Source: Cristatella mucedo
Taxonomy: Eukaryota; Bryozoa; Phylactolaemata; Cristatellidae
Reading direction: 5' to 3'
Length of the DNA: 64,000 bases
Assembly (NCBI GenBank): GCA_009760855.2
Contig: WPIO01000003.1
Location: forward strand, 11,141,001-11,205,000
In this document: piece after piece, positions 12,092-64,000 of the stretch
How positions within the stretch are numbered: the first letter of the stretch is position 1
How the letters are laid out: each line of letters starts with the position of its first letter
Notes under the pieces: model-generated
What the model was told of the DNA's origin: nothing
Seen by the model: the letters and a program-made list of their open reading frames with translations, nothing else
Databases searched by the model: none
Translations under genes and position numbers: made by a program

Positions 12092-12250
12092 ACCGCCGCC
12101 GCCCGACGATCTGAGTTCGGCGGAGGAGCGAGTCGAACGCCGGCCGCGGAGCCGCTCCGATCGCACGCGATCGAGGCGGACTTTTCGGCTGCGGCGAGGA
12201 AGCGCTCCTAGGCGCGCGGCGATCGTCGCGGGCGGCGGGAAGAGGCGCGA

Positions 12251-63865
<51,615 letters not shown>

Positions 63866-64000
63866 GTAAGATTGCAGCTGGCTAGTGAGGAACTGGGGCA
63901 CTTGCTCGGGCTTGCTTCACAGAGCTGGGGTGGGGCTTCGATTCTCAGCCTTGCAGTAGGCTGCTGATGACAGGTCGATCAGGTGCCCACAGCAACTACT

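Overview
The window is eukaryotic: interrupted coding sequence with GT/AG introns, a CpG-rich first exon, tRNA-derived SINEs, non-LTR retrotransposon (LINE) debris, hAT-type DNA transposons and very long dinucleotide microsatellites. The repeat types and the main gene point to a metazoan. Short-to-medium introns and a gene form unlike the vertebrate one suggest an invertebrate. I cannot name the phylum from sequence alone.

The dominant feature is one large plus-strand gene from about 12.25 kb to beyond the right edge. I assembled 29 coding exons (12251-63865) that keep one open frame through 28 introns with no phase conflict, giving at least 2240 codons with no stop reached. The product is a type I membrane protein. 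Its ectodomain is about 1540 residues, N-glycan-sequon-rich and made of repeated beta-type modules. One transmembrane helix (about residues 1543-1569) is followed by at least 670 residues of basic/acidic coiled coil. The juxtamembrane module, the helix position and the coiled-coil pattern (including a threefold EH...KL..RR repeat) resemble limbin/EVC2, a ciliary Hedgehog-pathway protein, but the ectodomain is far larger than in vertebrates. Exons 2-13 are three copies of a four-exon cassette with identical phase pattern (0-1, 1-1, 1-0, 0-0).

Left part (1-11.2 kb): a minus-strand exon at 1021-1286 encodes a short N-terminal segment, one transmembrane helix and a basic stop-transfer sequence. 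Together with the divergent orientation this makes it a candidate for EVC, which lies head-to-head with EVC2 in vertebrates. The rest is sparse repeats and unassigned sequence. At 11.2-12.35 kb is a CpG-rich, possibly bidirectional, promoter with a (CAG)16 tract in the leader.

Introns hold most of the remaining sequence. SINE1 (7 copies) and SINE2 (4 copies plus a stray tail) are tRNA-derived. LINE-A is a CR1/L2-like element with an (ATT)n tail, and its 3' hairpin is shared with the SINE2 tail. LINE-B is a second family ending in TTACA repeats. There is a decayed 2.3-kb hAT transposase relic and a 191-bp SPIN-like hAT MITE with a perfect 8-bp target duplication. A diverged intronic satellite of about 170-bp monomers lies at 38.6-41.8 kb, and an 18-bp minisatellite at 55.65-56.35 kb. 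There are also many CA/GA/CT tracts.
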